From contig NZ_QMIL01000002.1 of the NCBI RefSeq assembly GCF_003316875.1, positions 620,001-684,000 of the forward strand: a stretch of DNA of 64,000 nt. Reading direction: 5' to 3'. The notes under the pieces were generated by a model. That model did no database searches and had not been told where the DNA came from. It saw nothing but the letters and a program-made list of their open reading frames with translations. The stretch is from Aliidiomarina celeris (GTDB lineage: Bacteria > Pseudomonadota > Gammaproteobacteria > Enterobacterales > Alteromonadaceae). Position numbers and translations under genes: made by a program. Positions within the stretch are counted from its first letter, which is position 1. Each line of letters starts with the position of its first letter. Below are positions 9,611-17,969 of the stretch, piece after piece.

Positions 9611-10000
9611 ATGAAGAAATTTTTAGTGGCTGTGGCAGCGACCGCAGCAGTAGCTTCAGCAGGAATGGTTGCGAACGTGAGTGTTACCGGTACGGTTCAA
9701 GCCGATCCATTAGCCATTAACCTCTGTACCTACGTGCAGGGTAACGACCGGTTGCGCATGCGCCAACGCTTGCGGGAAGATCGGGTGCAACTGCGGCGTG
9801 TTTATGAGTCTATTCTGTGCAATGAGATGACCTTATTACAGTTTGCGATGGTGTCAGGTTCAGACGACATTGGCGAGTTTATTGTGTCGCAGTTGCCAGG
9901 TTCAACCTTTGAATCGTCTGGCGATTTAGAATGGGCAGAAAGTAACGGCCATGGCGACTCTGCCATTGCACAGGCCATTCGCGAGCGCATTGGAAGCTAA
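9611..10000 (+). CDS. Exported DUF3718 family protein
   Basis: This 129-residue protein starts with a cleavable signal sequence (MKKFLVAVAATAAVASAG, likely cleaved before about residue 31). The mature part begins near LAINLCTYVQGNDRLRMRQR and has a second cysteine in YESILCNEMTLL. This CxY and basic-helix pattern matches DUF3718, a family of small periplasmic proteins found mainly in Alteromonadales and Vibrionales and of unknown function. The two conserved cysteines could form a disulfide. It is single-copy here, with its own upstream region and a strong terminator. Confidence 0.8.
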   Translation: MKKFLVAVAATAAVASAGMVANVSVTGTVQADPLAINLCTYVQGNDRLRMRQRLREDRVQLRRVYESILCNEMTLLQFAMVSGSDDIGEFIVSQLPGSTFESSGDLEWAESNGHGDSAIAQAIRERIGS

Positions 10001-10022
10001 CCACTAAGGTTGCAAACAACCG

Positions 10023-10055
10023 AAAAAGCCTCACTGCTTGCAGTGAGGCTTTTTT
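10023..10055 (+). terminator. Terminator after the DUF3718 gene
   Basis: AAAAAGCCTCACTG (10023-10036) pairs with CAGTGAGGCTTTTT (10041-10054) around CTTG, an unusually long perfect stem ending in a T tract. Confidence 0.93.
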
Positions 10056-10073
10056 GATCCTGCTGTTTAGAAC

Positions 10074-10144
10074 GTAACGAAATTGTTACAGACTGTGTGA
10101 AACAGCCGTTTTGCCTTGCAATTTGCTAACGAAATCGTTACAAA
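10074..10144 (+). promoter_or_regulatory. Two phased palindromic operators and a promoter
   Basis: Two nearly identical palindromes, TAACGA-AA-TTGTTA (10075-10088) and TAACGA-AA-TCGTTA (10127-10140), lie 52 bases apart centre to centre, about five helical turns. The second sits inside a possible promoter, TTGCAA (10116-10121), a 17-base spacer and TACAAA (10139-10144). This is the form expected of a repressor that binds two sites on one face of the DNA ahead of the hydrolase gene. The regulator is not in the window. Confidence 0.6.
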
Positions 10145-10174
10145 ACCACATCCTTTCTGAACCTAGAGGCAAGA

Positions 10175-11623
10175 ATGAAATTAAATGCATGGTTTTTCGG
10201 TGCCTTGGTGACCTTCGCCGCCAGTGCCGTACCGATCGCCGAGGGCTCATTTTTGAGCTCTTGTCATGTTTCCGGTTTCGACGAGCGCGTTGAGTGCGGT
10301 ATGTTGAGTGTGCCCGAAGATTACGCAAACCCAGACGGTAAACGTATTGATATTCATGTGGTGCGTGTACCGGCGGTGGCCTCTGCCAAAGAACATGATC
10401 CGCTACTGTTTCTTGCCGGCGGTCCCGGACAAGCTGCCACTGAACTTGTGGCGCAAATGGCCTATGTATTTCGCGACGTGCGTAGAACCCGAGACTTAAT
10501 CTTTATTGACCAGCGCGGCACCGGCAAGTCGAACCCATTACAATGCCCCAATGACGATTTAGAACTTGTTTATGCGCACTTAGCGGTTGCCGATGAAGAG
10601 CTCGACTTAACCGGCGAAATTGTACGCTGTGCAGGGGAACTCGAAGCAAACTTCCAAGCTTATACCACGCGCAATGCGGTAAGAGATTTTGACGCGGTAC
10701 GTGCAGCGCTCGGGTATAGCCAATTTAACTTATATGGCGGCTCGTATGGCACCCGCACAGGCCTTGCTTATTTACGCGACTTCCCCGACTCAGTGCGAGT
10801 TGCGGTGCTCGATGGCCTGGCGCCTCCCCAGGTAAAAATTGGCTTGTTCGGCACCAGTTCACAACACGCATTTGAGAAAATGCTCGCCGATTGTGAAATA
10901 CAAACGGCATGTGCAAACGCATTCCCCAACCTGCGTGACCGGTACCGAACGCTGGTTGACAGCTTGCAAAACCAGCCCATTACGTTGCAACTCCGGGACC
11001 CGCGTAGCTACCGCTTGGCTAATGTAAGAATGACAGCAAACCGATTAAACCAGATGATGTTTCCGGCGCTCTATAGCCCACGAATGCGGCAAATGTTACC
11101 CCTCGTGATAAGCGAAGCCGCGGCGGGCAACTATATACCTTTAACCGGTTTAGTGGGAAGTTTTGAACAAGAGCCGATGCTCTACTTAGGCCTCACGCTC
11201 TCTGTTGTGTGCCAAGAAGATATTCCGCGGATTACCGATGAAGAACGTGAAACTGAAGCACGCTCGACCTTTATGGGCAACATGATGTTGAGCAACTTCG
11301 AGCGTATGTGTGCGGGCTGGCCTGTGGTGGCGAATGAAGAGCCTATTGACCAACCGGTAGTAAGCGATATCCCGACTTTACTGCTCAGTGGCGGCTTAGA
11401 CCCCGTAACTCCGCCGGCATGGGGGGAGCTAACAGCGACAACTCTTAGCGCGTCACAACATTATGTAGCTGCTGCTGGCGGCCATACTATTGCCAGCCAC
11501 ACCTGTGCAAACAGGCTGGTTGCTCAGTTTATTCAAGACCCGAACAGCACCATCGACCCAAGCTGCCTAGCCGAAACACCGGAACTGCCTTATTTGTTGA
11601 ATGTGAACGCGAGCGGAATGTAG
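10175..11623 (+). CDS. Exported alpha/beta hydrolase, peptidase S33 / TAP-like
   Basis: The 482-residue protein begins with a signal peptide (MKLNAWFFGALVTFAASAVP), so it probably acts in the periplasm or is released. It has the alpha/beta-hydrolase landmarks of prolyl/tripeptidyl aminopeptidases: oxyanion region LAGGPGQ near 80-86, LIFIDQRGTGKSNP near 108-121, nucleophile Ser190 in GGSYGT, acid residue in LSGGLDPVTPP and base in AAGGHTIAS. A TAP-type C-terminal segment is present. AGAGGCAAG before the ATG at 10175 supports the start. It lies nine bases before an ABC exporter pair, and a phased operator pair lies upstream. The true substrate (peptide or ester) is unknown. Confidence 0.82.
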   Translation: MKLNAWFFGALVTFAASAVPIAEGSFLSSCHVSGFDERVECGMLSVPEDYANPDGKRIDIHVVRVPAVASAKEHDPLLFLAGGPGQAATELVAQMAYVFRDVRRTRDLIFIDQRGTGKSNPLQCPNDDLELVYAHLAVADEELDLTGEIVRCAGELEANFQAYTTRNAVRDFDAVRAALGYSQFNLYGGSYGTRTGLAYLRDFPDSVRVAVLDGLAPPQVKIGLFGTSSQHAFEKMLADCEIQTACANAFPNLRDRYRTLVDSLQNQPITLQLRDPRSYRLANVRMTANRLNQMMFPALYSPRMRQMLPLVISEAAAGNYIPLTGLVGSFEQEPMLYLGLTLSVVCQEDIPRITDEERETEARSTFMGNMMLSNFERMCAGWPVVANEEPIDQPVVSDIPTLLLSGGLDPVTPPAWGELTATTLSASQHYVAAAGGHTIASHTCANRLVAQFIQDPNSTIDPSCLAETPELPYLLNVNASGM

Positions 11624-11632
11624 GAGTGAACC

Positions 11633-12367
11633 ATGATTGAAGTGAATAACTTACACAAGTCCTACAACGACGTAAAAGCACTGAATGGCTTGAGCTTCGG
11701 GGCAAAAGACGGCGAAATTACCGGCTTACTGGGCCCCAATGGTGCGGGTAAAACAACCTGCTTGCGGAGTTTGTATGGCCTCATTAAGCCCGACCAAGGC
11801 GAGGCACTCATTGATCAAGTGTCGGCGACGACAGACCCGATTAATGTGCGCCGTGGCATTGGCATATTTCCCGACAAGTTTGGCCTTTATGAGCGAATGA
11901 CAGCGCGGGAACATGTGCAATATATTGCAGAGCTGCATGGAGAGCGAGGCGATAGCTTGGAACGCAAGGTCAATCAAGTGTTACAAGACCTCGGTATGGA
12001 AGACTTAGCCGACCGCAAAACCAAGGGCTTCTCGCAAGGCCAGCGAATGAAAGTTGCGCTAGCACAGGCGATTGTGCATCAACCTAAGAACCTTATTTTA
12101 GACGAGCCCAGCCGTGGGCTTGATGTGATGAGCACTCGTATTCTACGCGAGCTGATGTTTAAGTTACGCGACCAAGGGCGCTGCATTTTATTCTCAAGCC
12201 ATGTTATGCAAGAGGTTGCCACGCTCTGCGACAGAGTAGTGATTATGGTGAAGGGGCAGGTGGTTGCGAATGACTCGCCACAAGCGCTCTGTGAGTTAAC
12301 CGGCAAGGCGAGCTTTGAAGATGCCTTCGTAGAACTGATTGGAACTGACGAGGGGATTGTGGCATGA
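11633..12367 (+). CDS. NatA-like ABC transporter ATP-binding protein
   Basis: The 244-residue ABC ATPase has Walker A GPNGAGKTT (residues 34-42), a signature FSQGQRMKVALA and Walker B LILDEPSRGLD, followed by the H-loop histidine in FSSHVMQEV. The FSQGQ signature resembles the NatA/Na+-efflux subgroup of ABC-2 exporters. AGGAG lies close before the ATG. It starts nine bases after the hydrolase gene and its stop overlaps the permease start by four bases (ATGA), so all three genes form one operon. The exported substrate is not known; Na+ is only the family's name-giver. Confidence 0.88.
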   Translation: MIEVNNLHKSYNDVKALNGLSFGAKDGEITGLLGPNGAGKTTCLRSLYGLIKPDQGEALIDQVSATTDPINVRRGIGIFPDKFGLYERMTAREHVQYIAELHGERGDSLERKVNQVLQDLGMEDLADRKTKGFSQGQRMKVALAQAIVHQPKNLILDEPSRGLDVMSTRILRELMFKLRDQGRCILFSSHVMQEVATLCDRVVIMVKGQVVANDSPQALCELTGKASFEDAFVELIGTDEGIVA

Positions 12368-13503
12368 GTCGATTATTATTAACCGTGTGGCGAAAAGAGC
12401 TGAAGGACGCCATTCGAGATCGCCGCTCGCTGATGGCTGCTATGTCGTATGCTTTTTTTGGGCCGATGATTATGGCCGTTGCGTTCTTTGCCGTAGTGAA
12501 TGAAGCGACGTCTGAGCGTGACCTAGAAATTACCGTAAAAGGCCAGTCGTATGCACCGGAGTTTGTCGAATTTTTGGCGCAGCAAGGGATTTTGCACAAA
12601 GAAAGTGAGCAAGAGCAACCGATTGTGGTGGTTATTCCTAGTGACTACCAAGAGCGGTTGGCGCGCGCACAAACTGTGTCGATTGTTGTTCAGGCCGATT
12701 ATTCCGAACGCAATGGCTCGGGTGACCGCAGCCGTGTAACTCGGGCTATTAATAGCTATAACCAAGTGGTGGCCAGTACCCGTTTAATGATGCGCGGTGT
12801 GAGCCCAGAAGTGGTACAGGCGATTAGCGTCGACCGCCAAGATATGGCTACGCAGGAGTCACGCGCGGCCATGCTGCTCGGTACCGTTATGGTGTTTGTG
12901 CTTATGAGCGTGTTCTTTTCGGGTATGAATGTAGCGATTGACACCAGTGCTGGTGAGCGTGAGCGTAACTCGTTGGAATTCTTGCTCGCGCAGCCAATTC
13001 GGCTTTTCGATCTGGTGGCAGGAAAAGCTGCGGCGGCCAGCTCGTTCGCTATGCTCGGCGGCGTGCTTACGCTCATTATGATCCCGATTGTGTTTATTTA
13101 TGTGCCGCTCGACAAGCTCGGTATCGATGTGTCGTTTTCAGTGTCGCAGCAAGTGCTACTCGCTGTGATCTTGATTCCGCTAGCATTGTTGGCGAGTGTG
13201 TTGCAGTTATTCGTTTCGTTTATGGCGAAAAGCTTTAAAGAAGCGCAAACCTACATTACCTTTGTAATGTTTGCCCCCATGACACTAGTGTTCGTGCTGG
13301 AGTTTACTCGGTTTGAACACGTGGCGTTGCAGTACTTGCCGGTAACCTCGCAACATCAGGTGCTGATGGGCTCAATTAGTGGCAACCCTGTGGCGTTAAG
13401 TGCAATGCTGGTGGGTGTGGTGAGTACGCTGTTACTGGCCGTTGTGCTTATGTTCGGTGTGCAGTATAAGCTGAAGAGTGAAAAAGCGGTCTTTGGGCTT
13501 TAA
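12364..13503 (+). CDS. NatB-like ABC-2 permease
   Basis: The 379-residue membrane protein has the NatB/ABC-2 layout. A cytoplasmic N-terminus with WRKELKDAIRDRRSLM leads into one membrane helix (about 22-42). A periplasmic domain of about 140 residues follows. Five or so helices come after about residue 175, with the conserved ERERNSLEFLLAQPI coupling segment between the first and second. It overlaps the ATPase gene by four bases. Its stop overlaps tail to tail with the oxidoreductase gene on the other strand. Its partner is the ATPase just upstream. Confidence 0.87.
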   Translation: MSRLLLTVWRKELKDAIRDRRSLMAAMSYAFFGPMIMAVAFFAVVNEATSERDLEITVKGQSYAPEFVEFLAQQGILHKESEQEQPIVVVIPSDYQERLARAQTVSIVVQADYSERNGSGDRSRVTRAINSYNQVVASTRLMMRGVSPEVVQAISVDRQDMATQESRAAMLLGTVMVFVLMSVFFSGMNVAIDTSAGERERNSLEFLLAQPIRLFDLVAGKAAAASSFAMLGGVLTLIMIPIVFIYVPLDKLGIDVSFSVSQQVLLAVILIPLALLASVLQLFVSFMAKSFKEAQTYITFVMFAPMTLVFVLEFTRFEHVALQYLPVTSQHQVLMGSISGNPVALSAMLVGVVSTLLLAVVLMFGVQYKLKSEKAVFGL

Positions 13504-14852
13504 TCGCGCCACTGGCCGTATTGATAGAATAACCACTGCCCAAAGCGTTTAAGTTTGGGCAGTGGGAAAGCCGGTAAAGCACTGCGATAAAAAGGAAGGT
13601 TCGGTGTGCTGTCGTTCATGGCAAAGCTTGCCAAGCGTTTACCCGCCAAACTGGAAAACGCAATTCCCGCGCCGCAATAGCCCATGCTGGTGTAAACATT
13701 CGGTTCTGGGCTAAATACTCGCGGCATGCTATCGAGTGCTACGCTAATCCAACCCTGCCAATAGTAGTCGACGGTAACACTGGCTAAGGTCGGCAGTGTG
13801 CGCACTAAAGCCTGCTGTAGATCACGTTGATATCGGCTGTGGTTAGCGTGTTTTCCTTGAATAGCACCGCGCCCGCCGAACAACAGCCGCCCGTCTGGTA
13901 GTAGCCGGTAGTAATACTTTAACAACCGGGTGTCCATAAAAAGCTCTTTTGGGCTAAAACCAACTGCGTTACGTTGTTCCGTGGTGAGCGGCGCAGTGAC
14001 CAGAACCGACGACAAAACAGGTAGATGACGAGCACTTAGGGCGGGGTTTAATCCTTGGGGTAAATACCCGTTGGTGCAAAACAGCAATTTTTGGCATCGC
14101 ACTTTCGTGCCTTGGGCTGTCTCGACAACAAATTCTTTGCTGGCGCGGCTACTCTGCTTATAGTTTACCACTGGGCTATTGCCCTGAATAAGAGCGCCGG
14201 CGTTCGTTGCCCGCTTTGCTAAATGATGAACGTAAGCAATAGGATTAATAGATTTCGCAGGCGTAAGTGAAAGCCCACCGAATGCATGGGTAATTCCAGG
14301 AAAACGTTCTTTAATGCTGGCCTGTGAGAGCCAATTTGCGGTGAGTAATGTAGGGCCATAAAGCTTTTGTTGGCTTCTGAGCATAGTCGCCCATTTTTCG
14401 GTGTGGGCAAAACGAAGGTATTGCGCTTCGTTTAGCTCCACTTCTTTTTCCGCGCCCTCAACAGCTGCACTTAAATGGTCGATGCTGGCCGCAAATTCGT
14501 TTTGCACTTGGTGGGCCGTTTCAAGCCCGAACTGGCGCTCATAGTCGCTAAAGCTCAGCCGGCCTGTGCCCGGTAATACAAAACCGGCATTGCGCGAACT
14601 GCAACCGGCGCCAATGGCTCCGGCGTCGAGTACCAACACCTTCTGTTGGTAATCTGTGACCAACTGATAGGCCGCATTTAAGCCCGTGTAGCCGGCACCA
14701 ATAATGAGTGTGTCAACCTGTTCCGGGAGCGGCTGCGTTGTGTGTTGCATTGTGCGCTGCGTTTGTCCAGCAGCATAAGCCGCAGCCCAGTAGCTTTCTA
14801 CTTGTTGCTCATGGGCACGCGGTATGGAAGTGCTCACCAGCGGATCGTACAT
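13500..14852 (-). CDS. FAD-dependent amine oxidase, DAO / PuuB-like
   Basis: The 450-residue flavoprotein has a DAO-type Rossmann motif, LIIGAGYTGLNAAYQL with GxGxxG at residues 52-57, then the second FAD element LVLDAGAIGAGCSSRNAGF. A C-terminal FAD segment is YTSMGYCGAGIAFSS. The SSRNAGF stretch and overall length match the group containing gamma-glutamylputrescine oxidase PuuB and related amine oxidases. It starts three bases after the GNAT gene in an operon with adenosine kinase and ahcY. That context suggests oxidation of an amine linked to polyamine or one-carbon metabolism, but this is inference. Confidence 0.78.
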   Translation of the reverse strand: MYDPLVSTSIPRAHEQQVESYWAAAYAAGQTQRTMQHTTQPLPEQVDTLIIGAGYTGLNAAYQLVTDYQQKVLVLDAGAIGAGCSSRNAGFVLPGTGRLSFSDYERQFGLETAHQVQNEFAASIDHLSAAVEGAEKEVELNEAQYLRFAHTEKWATMLRSQQKLYGPTLLTANWLSQASIKERFPGITHAFGGLSLTPAKSINPIAYVHHLAKRATNAGALIQGNSPVVNYKQSSRASKEFVVETAQGTKVRCQKLLFCTNGYLPQGLNPALSARHLPVLSSVLVTAPLTTEQRNAVGFSPKELFMDTRLLKYYYRLLPDGRLLFGGRGAIQGKHANHSRYQRDLQQALVRTLPTLASVTVDYYWQGWISVALDSMPRVFSPEPNVYTSMGYCGAGIAFSSLAGKRLASFAMNDSTPNLPFYRSALPAFPLPKLKRFGQWLFYQYGQWRD

Positions 14853-14855
14853 AAA

Positions 14856-15452
14856 TTAATCGCCGCTGAGCAGTTGAATGTTTTTAAACTGAAGTACCAT
14901 TTCGGCCGCTACGCAATGACAAATACCCTCGCACACGGGGCAGTAGTAGCCGTCTTCTACCGAGGCTTGATACCAACGATCGGGATGATCTTGAATGAGC
15001 TCGCCGCCACAGCGCGAGAAATATTCAAACGCACTGTTGTTCGGGCTTTGGCGCCAAATATGGGCAAGCCCAGCTTCACAGCCTGAGCCCACAGCTTCAA
15101 TGATAGAGTGATACAGTAAGCTTTTTCCAATGCCGCCGCCCTGCGTGTTTGGGTCTACGGCGGCACATTTAAAATAACAGAGTTTGTCGGCGGTCACCGG
15201 CCATTTACTGGGTGTGCAGGCGCTGTCGATTGGCCATTGGCCGGCCGCAAAGGTTATGCGTACACCCACTAAGATGTCGCCTTGCCAAGCAAGCCAATTA
15301 AGATTACGACCGTTGTGTGTAATGCCACGGGCTAAATAGTCGCGAAAGCTACTCTTGGTAAGGTAGTTGTCGCCATGTACATGGTTCGACAATTCAATAA
15401 CGGCAGCTTCATCAGCTGCCGTCATCGGTTTAAACGTGAGCGAACTCACCAT
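14856..15452 (-). CDS. GNAT family N-acetyltransferase with C-terminal Cys cluster
   Basis: The 198-residue protein has a GNAT core. The acetyl-CoA loop appears as VDPNTQGGGIGKSLLYHSII near 115-135, and NNSAFEYFSRCGGE is a typical late strand and helix. Unusually it carries a compact cysteine motif near the C-terminus, YYCPVCEGICHC, which could bind zinc. The ATG at 15452 is chosen because AGGA lies eight bases before it; a TTG two codons upstream is less likely. It lies 18 bases after ahcY and three bases before the amine-oxidase gene, so an amine or polyamine substrate is plausible but unproven. Confidence 0.75.
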   Translation of the reverse strand: MVSSLTFKPMTAADEAAVIELSNHVHGDNYLTKSSFRDYLARGITHNGRNLNWLAWQGDILVGVRITFAAGQWPIDSACTPSKWPVTADKLCYFKCAAVDPNTQGGGIGKSLLYHSIIEAVGSGCEAGLAHIWRQSPNNSAFEYFSRCGGELIQDHPDRWYQASVEDGYYCPVCEGICHCVAAEMVLQFKNIQLLSGD

Positions 15453-15470
15453 AAACAAAGTCCTGTAAGT

Positions 15471-16844
15471 TTAGTAGCGGTAGCTGTCTGGCTTAAATGG
15501 GCCCTCAACCGCAACCTGTATATAGTCGGCTTGTTGCTCCGTTAGCTGGGTAATTACGCCACCGAAACCTTGCACCATGTAGCGCGCTACTTCTTCGTCG
15601 AGGTGTTTGGGTAGCACTTCTACGGTGAGATGTTGCGCTTTGTCTTGTTCATTCATTGTTGCATATTTTTGCTCGAATAAATGAATTTGTGCAAGCACTT
15701 GGTTAGCGAACGAACCGTCCATAATGCGGCTTGGGTGACCGGTCGCGTTACCTAGGTTCACTAAGCGGCCTTCGGCTAACAAAATAAGGTAATCGCTGGC
15801 GTCGTCTGAGCGGAATACCGTGTGCACTTGTGGCTTCACTTCTTCCCAGCGCCAATGTTTACGCATGTAGGCGGTGTCGATTTCGTTATCGAAGTGACCA
15901 ATGTTACACACTACCGCACCTTTCTTCAGCGCAGCAAGCATGTAGCGGTCGCATACATTTACGTTGCCCGTCGTGGTAACAATAAGGTCGGTTGTGCCCA
16001 GTAGTGCGTGATCAATAGTGCTGCCGTCGCCCGCGTTTTTGCCGTTGATATAAGGCGATACCACCTCATAGCCGTCCATACAGGCTTGCATGGCGCAAAT
16101 TGGGTCAACTTCGGTTACTTTTACGATCATACCTTCTTGGCGTAAGCTCGCGGCAGAGCCTTTGCCCACGTCGCCATAACCTACTACCAAGGCCTTTTTA
16201 CCCGATAGTAAGTGGTCAGTCGCGCGTTTAATGGCGTCGTTCAGTGAATGACGGCAACCATATTTATTGTCGTTCTTCGACTTGGTAACAGAATCATTAA
16301 CGTTGATCGCAGGCACTTTAAGCGTACCTTTCTTCAACATTTCGAGTAAACGGTGCACACCGGTCGTGGTTTCTTCGGTAATGCCGTGAATATGGTCAAG
16401 CATTGACGAAAACTTGTCGTGTATTAACAGCGTTAAGTCACCACCGTCGTCAAGAATCATGTTGGCATTCCAAAGCTCGCCGTCTTTTTTACAGGTTTGC
16501 TCAAGACACCATTCGTACTCTTCCTCGGTTTCGCCTTTCCAAGCAAATACTGGAATACCGGCAGCGGCAATAGCAGCAGCGGCATGGTCTTGGGTTGAAA
16601 AAATATTACACGACGACCAGCGCACTTCGGCACCGAGTTCTACCAAGGTTTCGATGAGTACGGCCGTTTGAATTGTCATATGGATACAGCCAATAATACG
16701 TGCACCTGACAATGGCTTACTGGCTGCATATTTACGGCGTATAGTCATGAGCGCCGGCATTTCAGATTCGGCAATAGTAATTTCTTTGCGACCGTAGTCG
16801 GCAAGTGAAATGTCAGCAACTTTGTAGTCTTGGAAAGCGGTCAT
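15471..16844 (-). CDS. ahcY: Adenosylhomocysteinase
   Basis: AhcY splits S-adenosylhomocysteine, the inhibitory product of SAM-dependent methylation, into adenosine and homocysteine. The 457-residue protein shows the family features [28 protein letters not shown], the tightly bound NAD motif [11 protein letters not shown] and the C-terminal PFKPDSYRY. It therefore uses the one-step route rather than the Pfs/LuxS route typical of enterics. It lies 18 bases after the adenosine kinase gene, which removes the adenosine product and so drives the reaction forward. Confidence 0.97.
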   Translation of the reverse strand: MTAFQDYKVADISLADYGRKEITIAESEMPALMTIRRKYAASKPLSGARIIGCIHMTIQTAVLIETLVELGAEVRWSSCNIFSTQDHAAAAIAAAGIPVFAWKGETEEEYEWCLEQTCKKDGELWNANMILDDGGDLTLLIHDKFSSMLDHIHGITEETTTGVHRLLEMLKKGTLKVPAINVNDSVTKSKNDNKYGCRHSLNDAIKRATDHLLSGKKALVVGYGDVGKGSAASLRQEGMIVKVTEVDPICAMQACMDGYEVVSPYINGKNAGDGSTIDHALLGTTDLIVTTTGNVNVCDRYMLAALKKGAVVCNIGHFDNEIDTAYMRKHWRWEEVKPQVHTVFRSDDASDYLILLAEGRLVNLGNATGHPSRIMDGSFANQVLAQIHLFEQKYATMNEQDKAQHLTVEVLPKHLDEEVARYMVQGFGGVITQLTEQQADYIQVAVEGPFKPDSYRY

Positions 16845-16862
16845 AGTTCTTCTACTCTTGAG

Positions 16863-17879
16863 TTATGCGTGAACCGGAGCTTGTAAACCAAGCTCGGCTA
16901 AAATGCTGTGATGAGTTTCTGCCGGAAGACGCGGACCATAGTGGCTTACAACTTCAGCAGCGGCTCGGCTGGCGAGGGTCCCCGCTTGAGCAGTGCTCAT
17001 ACCTTGCGTAGTGGCATAAAGGTATGCGCCTGCAAACATGTCTCCAGCGCCATTGGTGTCGATAGCTTTAACTTTAAAGCCTGGTACTTCTACGCGTTTT
17101 TCGGCGGTACCGATCACTGCGCCTTCTTTACCACGGGTAACCACGACTTCTTTGGCGAACTTTAACAGCGCGTTCATAGCGGCTTCTAAACTGGTGGTTT
17201 GGGTGAAGAGCTCAGCTTCTTCGCGATTACAAAAAAGAATGTCCACACCTGGCGTAAGAAACTCGTCGAGCCCTTCTTTAAAATATTTCACCATAGACGA
17301 GTCGGAAAAGGTAAGTGCAATCTTGGTGCCGGCCTTTTCAGCCACTGCACGAGCTTGCTGTACCGCTTCGCGCGCAATTTCAGACGTCGCTAAATAGCCT
17401 TCAATGTAGAGGTATTCGCTGTCTTCAACCACGTCGGTTTGCAACTCTTCGAGCGAAAAGTCGATAGTGATCCCTAAAAAAGTACACATGGTGCGTTCGG
17501 CGTCTGGCGTCACCATTACCACACACTTACCGGTGTGGCCGTCGTTATTCTGTACATGCAGGCGGGTTGCAACACCGGCTTCTGCCAAATTCTGTCGATA
17601 AAAATCGCCGTCTTCGTCGTTGGCTACTTTGCAGCAGTAAAACGCTTTGCCACCAAATTGACTGAGTGCTACCAGACTATTCGCTGCAGAGCCACCGCCA
17701 ACGCGTTTCTCGAGTTTGAATTCTTTGTTCAGTTCACCGAGCAACAACTGTTGTTGCGCTTCGTCGAGCAAAGTCATGATGCTTTTTTCAACGTTGTAGT
17801 TCTCAAGGAACGAATCGGTAACTTGATATTCGCGATCTACAAGGGCATTACCCAGACCGACTACGTGATATGTTTTCAT
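16863..17879 (-). CDS. Adenosine kinase, PfkB family
   Basis: The 338-residue sugar-kinase-fold protein has VVGLGNALVD at the start, the substrate glycine pair RVGGGSAANSLVALSQFGG and the C-terminal PfkB signature DTNGAGDMFAGAYLY with the catalytic Asp and anion hole. The sequence type and the adjacent ahcY identify the substrate as adenosine, giving AMP. It is the first gene of a four-gene minus-strand operon. No SAH-riboswitch core was recognised in the leader. Confidence 0.88.
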   Translation of the reverse strand: MKTYHVVGLGNALVDREYQVTDSFLENYNVEKSIMTLLDEAQQQLLLGELNKEFKLEKRVGGGSAANSLVALSQFGGKAFYCCKVANDEDGDFYRQNLAEAGVATRLHVQNNDGHTGKCVVMVTPDAERTMCTFLGITIDFSLEELQTDVVEDSEYLYIEGYLATSEIAREAVQQARAVAEKAGTKIALTFSDSSMVKYFKEGLDEFLTPGVDILFCNREEAELFTQTTSLEAAMNALLKFAKEVVVTRGKEGAVIGTAEKRVEVPGFKVKAIDTNGAGDMFAGAYLYATTQGMSTAQAGTLASRAAAEVVSHYGPRLPAETHHSILAELGLQAPVHA

Positions 17880-17919
17880 GCGTGCTTCTATATATAGCTT
17901 CGGTTTTTGCGAACGGGCG

Positions 17920-17925
17920 ATTATA
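17920..17925 (-). promoter_or_regulatory. -10 element of the adenosine kinase-ahcY operon
   Basis: A perfect TATAAT on the minus strand, followed by CGCCCG, lies 41 bases before the adenosine kinase start. No clear -35 is seen at the usual distance. Confidence 0.5.
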
Positions 17926-17969
17926 CCCTAATGTGATAGTAGGATCGACGGTTGCCGCACGGAATTTAA

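Noticed and set aside
17880-17969. Possible SAH riboswitch before the adenosine kinase-ahcY operon
   Set aside because: The leader is only about 35 bases after the -10, too short, and no SAH-aptamer core sequence was seen.
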